From DATKYV01 sp035528275 (GTDB lineage Bacteria; Acidobacteriota; Terriglobia; UBA7540): a DNA stretch of 10,868 bases. Location: assembly GCA_035528275.1 (NCBI GenBank), contig DATKYV010000324.1, positions 1 through 10,868 of the forward strand. Reading direction: 5' to 3'. The position numbers and the translations under genes were made by a program. The notes beneath the pieces are model-generated. The model did not search any database, was not told the DNA's origin, and saw only the letters and a program-made list of their open reading frames with translations. Below, piece by piece: positions 7,199-10,868 of the stretch (position 1 is the first letter of the stretch; every line of letters begins with the position of its first letter).

Positions 7199-7218
7199 TT
7201 GACACTCCAACACTCAAG
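7198..7218 (+). promoter_or_regulatory. HAIR-like operator (HspR-binding site candidate)
   Basis: The HAIR consensus bound by the MerR-family repressor HspR is CTTGAGT, seven bases, ACTCAAG. Here the right half ACTCAAG (7212-7218) is perfect. At the correct 7-base spacing, the left half reads ATTGACA (7198-7204) and matches four of seven. The site covers the -35 box and most of the spacer of the dnaK promoter, where binding would block RNA polymerase. The left half is shared with the -35 hexamer, which limits how well it could match. Confidence 0.45.
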
Positions 7219-7227
7219 ATTTATTAT
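7199..7227 (+). promoter_or_regulatory. dnaK operon promoter, sigma-70 type
   Basis: A perfect -35 TTGACA (7199-7204) and -10 TATTAT (7222-7227, five of six) are separated by exactly 17 bases, with AT-rich DNA upstream. Transcription would start near 7234, giving a leader of about 80 bases. No sigma-32-like boxes and no CIRCE inverted repeat are visible. Confidence 0.75.
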
Positions 7228-7315
7228 AACGCTCGACTAACAGAGAGCATCTAATCATGTGGGCAAAGTCACGCGGCGTATGCCAAGTGAGCGGCTCCAA
7301 GGAGGGCTTAAGGAC

Positions 7316-9265
7316 ATGGGCAAGATCATCGGAATCGACCTAGGCACGACCAACTCCGTGGTGGCGGTTATGGAGGGCGGAGAACCCTCGGTCATCACCA
7401 ATCCCGAAGGGGGGCGCACCACGCCCTCGGTGGTGGCCTTCACCAAATCCAACGAGCGGCTGGTCGGTCAGGTAGCGAAGCGCCAAGCCATTACCAACCC
7501 TGAAAACACGGTCTATTCCATCAAGCGATTCATGGGCCGGCGTTTCGAAGAGGTGCCGAATGAAATCAAGACGGTGCCGTTCAAGGTGGGTTCGGGTGCG
7601 CACGGTGATGTCCGCGTGTTGGCGCAGGGTAAGGAGTACTCGCCTCCGGAAGTCTCCGCGATAATCCTTCAGAAGATGAAGGACGCGGCGGAGCAGTACC
7701 TGGGCGAGAAGGTAACGCAGGCGGTGATCACTGTGCCCGCCTATTTCAATGACAGCCAGCGTCAGGCGACCAAGGACGCGGGGAAGATCGCCGGCCTGGA
7801 GGTCCTCCGCATCGTCAACGAGCCGACGGCGGCGGCGATGGCCTACGGGTTGGACAAGAAGAAGGACGAGACGATCGCCGTCTACGATTTCGGCGGCGGG
7901 ACGTTTGATATTTCCATCCTCGAGGTCGGCGAAGGGGTGGTGGAAGTTAAATCCACGAACGGCGACACGCACCTGGGGGGCGACGATATCGACAAGCGCG
8001 TCATGGACTGGATTGTGGATGAATTCAAGAAGGACCAGGGCATCGACCTTTCGAAGGACCGCATGGCATTGCAACGTCTCAAGGAAGCAGCCGAGAAGGC
8101 CAAGATGGAGCTCTCCACCGTCCTCGAGACGGAAATCAACCTGCCCTTTATCACCGCCGACGCTTCCGGGCCCAAGCACTTGAGCATGAAGCTGACCCGG
8201 GCGCGCTTCGAGCAGATGTGCGAGGACATCTTCCAGCGCTCGGCTGGACCGGTGAAACAGGCGATTCAGGATTCGGGCGTGCGTTCCGAGCAGATCGACG
8301 AGATCGTGCTGGTGGGCGGCTCCACGCGCATCCCCCGCGTCCAGCAGATCGTGAAGGATTTATTCGGAGGAAAAGAGCCTCACAAGGGCGTCAATCCTGA
8401 TGAGGTCGTGGCGGTCGGCGCGGCGGTCCAGGCCGGCGTGCTGGGCGGGGAGGTGAAGGACCTCCTGCTGCTCGACGTTACGCCGCTCACGCTGGGCGTC
8501 GAGACGCTGGGGGGCGTGATGACCCCGCTCATCCAGCGCAACACGACGATTCCGACCCGCAAGTCCGAGACTTTTTCCACCGCAGCCGACGACCAAACTT
8601 CGGTGGAGATTCACGTCCTGCAGGGCGAGCGACAGATGTCCCGCGACAACCGGACGCTTGGCAAGTTCCATCTGGTGGGCATCCCGCCGGCGCCGCGCGG
8701 TCTTCCTCAGATCGAGGTCACCTTTGACATCGACGCCAACGGCATCCTGAACGTCTCCGCCAAGGACAAAGGGACGGGTCGCGAGCAGAAGATCACCATC
8801 ACTTCCTCGAGCGGTCTCGCCAAAGACGAGGTGGAACGCATGACCAAGGAGGCTGAGGCCCACGCCGAGGAAGACCGGCGCTCCAAGGACGAGGTCGAGG
8901 TCAAGAACCGGGCCGACTCGCTCGTGTACGCCACGGAGAAAACCCTCAAGGAGCACCGCGACAAGATTTCCGATTCGGACGCCAAGGAGATCGAGGCCGC
9001 GCAGGAGGAGGCCAAGAAGGCCATCCAGGAAGGCGACGTTACGCACATCAACACCGCTGTCGAACGCCTGACCACCGCCTCGCACAAGCTGGCAGAAGCG
9101 ATGTACAAGCAGACGGCGCAGGCACCGGGGCCGGGTCCAGCTCCGGGAGCTGATGCCGGGGCGGGCGCCGGCGCATCCGCCTCGGACGCAGGCCGCGCCA
9201 AGCCAAAAAGCGACGGCGAGGTCATCGACGCCGAGGTGGTGGACGAGGACAGGAAAAAGAGCTAG
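7316..9265 (+). CDS. dnaK: Chaperone protein DnaK (Hsp70)
   Basis: This cytoplasmic ATP-dependent chaperone of 649 residues works with DnaJ and GrpE to fold and disaggregate proteins. The nucleotide-binding domain shows the phosphate-1 loop GIDLGTTNS (6-14), the phosphate-2 loop DFGGGTFDIS (191-200) and LVGGSTRIPRVQ near 340. The interdomain linker DLLLLDVTPLTLGVET leads into the beta-sandwich substrate domain with GERQMSRDNRTLGKF. A helical lid follows, then a Gly/Ala/Pro-rich tail (about 600-630) ending in IDAEVVDEDRKKS, a form of the usual acidic C-terminus. I chose the ATG at 7316 because it gives the standard MGKIIGIDLG start and has GGAGG 10 bases upstream. A GTG at 7259 would add 19 unrelated residues. 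The gene heads an operon with a small zinc-ribbon gene and dnaJ, and grpE is not adjacent. The start of a heptamer array overlaps the stop codon. Confidence 0.98.
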   Translation: MGKIIGIDLGTTNSVVAVMEGGEPSVITNPEGGRTTPSVVAFTKSNERLVGQVAKRQAITNPENTVYSIKRFMGRRFEEVPNEIKTVPFKVGSGAHGDVRVLAQGKEYSPPEVSAIILQKMKDAAEQYLGEKVTQAVITVPAYFNDSQRQATKDAGKIAGLEVLRIVNEPTAAAMAYGLDKKKDETIAVYDFGGGTFDISILEVGEGVVEVKSTNGDTHLGGDDIDKRVMDWIVDEFKKDQGIDLSKDRMALQRLKEAAEKAKMELSTVLETEINLPFITADASGPKHLSMKLTRARFEQMCEDIFQRSAGPVKQAIQDSGVRSEQIDEIVLVGGSTRIPRVQQIVKDLFGGKEPHKGVNPDEVVAVGAAVQAGVLGGEVKDLLLLDVTPLTLGVETLGGVMTPLIQRNTTIPTRKSETFSTAADDQTSVEIHVLQGERQMSRDNRTLGKFHLVGIPPAPRGLPQIEVTFDIDANGILNVSAKDKGTGREQKITITSSSGLAKDEVERMTKEAEAHAEEDRRSKDEVEVKNRADSLVYATEKTLKEHRDKISDSDAKEIEAAQEEAKKAIQEGDVTHINTAVERLTTASHKLAEAMYKQTAQAPGPGPAPGADAGAGAGASASDAGRAKPKSDGEVIDAEVVDEDRKKS

Positions 9266-9297
9266 GGAACAGGTTTCAGAGGACAGGTGACAGCCAA
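9263..9297 (+). repeat. Degenerate 7-bp tandem repeat array at the dnaK stop codon
   Basis: Five consecutive heptamers in one register cover this stretch. The first, TAGGGAA (9263-9269), contains the dnaK TAG stop. CAGGTTT (9270-9276) and CAGGTGA (9284-9290) are the clearest units, and the others (from 9277 and 9291) keep only the leading CAG. The consensus CAGGTGA is shared with the array after dnaJ. Confidence 0.6.
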
Positions 9298-9320
9298 GCC
9301 CGACGGCGTTTTGCCTGGCT
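9292..9320 (+). other. RNA hairpin candidate in the dnaK to small-ORF spacer
   Basis: AGCCAAGC (9292-9299) pairs with GCCTGGCT (9313-9320) at seven of eight positions around a 13-base loop that ends in TTTT. No T-run follows the stem, so it is unlikely to be a full terminator. It could protect the dnaK message or attenuate transcription into the downstream genes. Confidence 0.3.
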
Positions 9321-9351
9321 AAGATCGCCACAAGTTCAACCGAGGCGAGGA

Positions 9352-9546
9352 GTGAACGTGGAGCAGCGAACCCAGGTCGGAATCGAATGCCCGCAATGCC
9401 ACTGGCGGCAATTCATGGAGATTGAGGTTGACGAACGATTGCTCAATTCGCCACTCGCCGCCGAGATCCGCCATCACCTTGAGGAATGGATGCGGTCACG
9501 CTGCCCCAACCACCTGGGAGAATTGGTGAAGACGGCCCGAAATTGA
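9352..9546 (+). CDS. Small hypothetical protein with C2-CH zinc-ribbon pattern, between dnaK and dnaJ
   Basis: I do not recognise this 64-residue protein as a named family. It has CPQC at 13-16 and CPNH at 51-54. The four potential ligands Cys13, Cys16, Cys51 and His54 would suit one zinc ion. Between them is a charged, helix-prone stretch (ERLLNSPLAAEIRHHLEEW). No signal peptide or membrane segment is present. The GTG at 9352 has GAGG six bases upstream, and a second GTG at 9358 has GAGGAG five bases upstream, so the start may be two codons later. Coding is supported by a good ribosome-binding site, snug placement (86 bases after dnaK, 58 before dnaJ) and the paired cysteine motifs. Its position suggests co-expression with the chaperones, perhaps as an accessory or redox-sensing factor, but that is inference. 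Confidence 0.65.
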   Translation: MNVEQRTQVGIECPQCHWRQFMEIEVDERLLNSPLAAEIRHHLEEWMRSRCPNHLGELVKTARN

Positions 9547-9572
9547 CCCGCTTGGTGCGCGGCACTGGGGGA

Positions 9573-9593
9573 AAGCTGACCGCTGACAACTGA
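9573..9593 (+). repeat. Degenerate 7-bp tandem repeats between the small ORF and dnaJ
   Basis: Three heptamers in register (AAGCTGA, CCGCTGA, CAACTGA, starting at 9573, 9580 and 9587) fit the consensus CAGCTGA. That differs by one base from the CAGGTGA unit of the other two arrays. The array lies just before dnaJ, where a strong ribosome-binding site would be expected but is not seen. Confidence 0.5.
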
Positions 9594-9604
9594 CGACAAT
9601 TGCC

Positions 9605-10771
9605 ATGCCCGTCGGAACGCAAAAAGACTACTACGCAACGCTGGGCGTTGACCGCAACGCCAAGCCGGAGCAGATTCGCAAGGCATACCGTCGCCTGGCG
9701 CGCAAGCACCACCCGGACGTCAATCCCGGCAACAAGGCAGCGGAAGAGAGATTCAAGGAGATCCAGGAAGCTTACGACGTGGTTGGCGACGAACGGAAGC
9801 GGAAGATCTACGACCAGTTCGGCTTCTATTCCGACAACATTCCCCCCAACGCTTACGCGCAGGCGAGCTCCGCGGGGCCGGGCGGCCCGGCCTTCGATTT
9901 CTCCGGTTTTGACTTTTCTGATTTCGGCCCCGAGGTAGAAACGGGCGGAGGCTCCGGGGGCGGATTCCGCGACCTCTTCTCGCAGTTCTTCTCCCGCGGG
10001 CGCGAGCGCGAAGCGGCGCGGCGCGGACCGGAGCGCGGCAGCGATCTCGAACACCACATGCACCTGGGCTTCTGGGACGCCATCCGCGGAACTCAAGTAC
10101 GCCTGACCGTGGCACGGGCCGAAGCCTGCGGAAGCTGCCGGGGGACAGGCGTGGCGAGCGGCCCGTCGGTCACCTGTTCAGCATGCGGCGGAAGCGGTAA
10201 GACCGGGCGGTCGGCCGGGGTGATGCGCTTCTCGGTGGCCTGCCCGCATTGCGGCGGCAGCGGCCGCGAGCAGCGCCGCTGTGCGGCGTGCGGTGGCGCG
10301 GGCCACCTGCGAAAACCCGAGAGTTTCGACGTCCGCATACCGCCGGGTGTCGACACGGGCTCGCGGGTGCGCATCGCGGGGAAAGGCAACGCCGGGGTGA
10401 ACGGCGGCGCGCCGGGAGTCCTGTTCATCGTCACCGAGGTGGAACCTCATCCGCTCTTCGAGCGCAAGGGCGACAACGTCTACGTCAAAGTCCCCGTGAC
10501 CATCACCGAGGCGGCGCTGGGCGCCAAGGTGGAAGTGCCGACGCTCGAGGGCCCCTCGACCATCAAGATTCCTCCCGGGACGCAGAGCGGGCAGAAGCTG
10601 CGGCTGCGAGGCCGCGGTGCGCCCTCGCTGCGTGGCAACGTCCGCGGCGACCAGTTTGTGGAGGTCCAGGTCGTGGTACCGCGCATCGCCGACGAGCGCA
10701 GCAAGGAAATCCTGCGCGAGCTTGGGCGACTGAACCCCGACGACCCGAGGAAAGACCTGAAAGTCAGGTGA
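9605..10771 (+). CDS. dnaJ: Chaperone protein DnaJ (class I Hsp40)
   Basis: This 388-residue cytoplasmic co-chaperone stimulates DnaK ATPase activity and delivers unfolded substrates to it. The J domain occupies about 8-73 with the catalytic HPD at 36-38. A Gly/Phe-rich region with DFSGFDFSDF follows (about 88-135). The zinc-finger domain has all four CxxCxGxG repeats: C175/C178, C191/C194, C213/C216 and C226/C229. Two beta-sandwich C-terminal domains follow, with DVRIPPGVDTGSRVRI and the second-domain GPSTIKIPPGTQSGQKLRLRG. Length and order are normal for class I. The ATG at 9605 gives the expected MPVGTQKDYYATLGV start, but no clear Shine-Dalgarno sequence precedes it, so translation may be weak or coupled. 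The last five bases of the final two sense-plus-stop codons lie inside a heptamer repeat. An hspR gene often follows in HspR-type operons, but the window ends too early to see it. Confidence 0.97.
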   Translation: MPVGTQKDYYATLGVDRNAKPEQIRKAYRRLARKHHPDVNPGNKAAEERFKEIQEAYDVVGDERKRKIYDQFGFYSDNIPPNAYAQASSAGPGGPAFDFSGFDFSDFGPEVETGGGSGGGFRDLFSQFFSRGREREAARRGPERGSDLEHHMHLGFWDAIRGTQVRLTVARAEACGSCRGTGVASGPSVTCSACGGSGKTGRSAGVMRFSVACPHCGGSGREQRRCAACGGAGHLRKPESFDVRIPPGVDTGSRVRIAGKGNAGVNGGAPGVLFIVTEVEPHPLFERKGDNVYVKVPVTITEAALGAKVEVPTLEGPSTIKIPPGTQSGQKLRLRGRGAPSLRGNVRGDQFVEVQVVVPRIADERSKEILRELGRLNPDDPRKDLKVR

Positions 10772-10799
10772 CAGGTTACAGGTGACAGGGAACAGGTGG
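10765..10799 (+). repeat. Degenerate 7-bp tandem repeat array overlapping the dnaJ stop codon
   Basis: Five heptamers in register run through this stretch with consensus CAGGTGA. The first unit (10765-10771) includes the dnaJ TGA stop. The third (10779-10785) is identical to the first, and the second (from 10772), fourth (from 10786) and fifth (from 10793) each differ from it at one or two positions. The units are better conserved than those after dnaK. Confidence 0.7.
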
Positions 10800-10855
10800 C
10801 AAACCGATGGCCCGCGGCTATAACCTGTAACCTGTTCCCAGTAACCTGGGTTTTT
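10779..10855 (+). terminator. Hairpin from opposed heptamer arrays with T-run, after dnaJ
   Basis: GGGAACAGGT (10788-10797) pairs perfectly with ACCTGTTCCC (10830-10839). The stem extends outward to 10779/10848 with only two mismatches and is followed, after GG, by TTTTT (10851-10855). The loop is about 30 bases, which is long for an intrinsic terminator. The stem and T-run at the end of the dnaK-dnaJ operon still make termination or 3'-end formation the best reading. Confidence 0.5.
10821..10848 (-). repeat. Inverted 7-bp tandem repeat array downstream of dnaJ
   Basis: Four heptamers in register: TAACCTG at 10821-10827, 10828-10834 and 10842-10848, and a variant TTCCCAG at 10835-10841. The reverse complement of the main unit is CAGGTTA, the same family as the array at 10765-10799, so the two arrays face each other. 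Confidence 0.65.
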
Positions 10856-10868
10856 CATCATCATGCCT

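Noticed and set aside
7199..7240. CIRCE element (HrcA operator) at the dnaK promoter
   Set aside because: TTGACACTC at 7199-7207 resembles the left CIRCE arm, but no GAGTGCTAA arm follows at the required distance.
7340..8179. Long open frame antisense to dnaK (279 codons), and another at 8360-9331 (323 codons)
   Set aside because: High-GC coding DNA often leaves the opposite strand open, and antisense frames over hsp70 genes are a known artefact. The translations show no family motifs and no ribosome-binding site, while dnaK is beyond doubt.

Overview
The window is high-GC bacterial chromosome with tight gene packing and no phage, insertion sequence, CRISPR or RNA gene that I can recognise. 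Gene content, high GC and degenerate heptamer arrays in the spacers fit a soil or sediment bacterium, and I would guess Acidobacteriota. That assignment is inference; no marker in the window settles it.

Layout, left to right. Bases 2-394 hold the 3' end of histidinol-phosphate aminotransferase (hisC, + strand). A small CoA-binding protein of the YccU type follows (445-864, +). It converges on a ferrous-iron uptake operon on the minus strand: feoA (3198-2890) and feoB (2893-890), overlapping by four bases. Next, also on the minus strand, is an 850-residue three-domain phosphotransferase (5926-3374). It has a PPDK-type ATP-grasp domain at the N-terminus and a phosphohistidine domain at the C-terminus but no PEP-binding barrel, which is the layout of rifampicin phosphotransferase. 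Upstream of it lies the 3' half of a D-2-hydroxyacid dehydrogenase gene that has lost its catalytic N-terminus and nucleotide-binding motif (6540-6004), then queF (7029-6622), the preQ0 reductase of queuosine synthesis.

A divergent, AT-rich spacer (7030-7315) separates queF from a heat-shock operon on the + strand: dnaK (7316-9265), a 64-residue protein with a C2-CH zinc-ribbon pattern (9352-9546), and a class I dnaJ (9605-10771). The dnaK promoter is close to the sigma-70 consensus (TTGACA, 17-bp spacer, TATTAT). It overlaps a half-perfect HAIR element, the binding site of the HspR repressor, and I see no CIRCE element. grpE and hrcA are not next to dnaK, and an HspR-type layout would fit.

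The most unusual structure is a family of degenerate 7-bp tandem repeats, consensus about CAGSTGA, in all three spacers at and after the dnaK, small-ORF and dnaJ genes. Two arrays begin on the stop codon itself. After dnaJ, arrays in opposite orientations form a long hairpin followed by five T, which probably works as a terminator.

I did not find a convincing new multi-gene system. The best leads are the heptamer arrays, the zinc-ribbon protein between dnaK and dnaJ, and the rifampicin-phosphotransferase-like enzyme.
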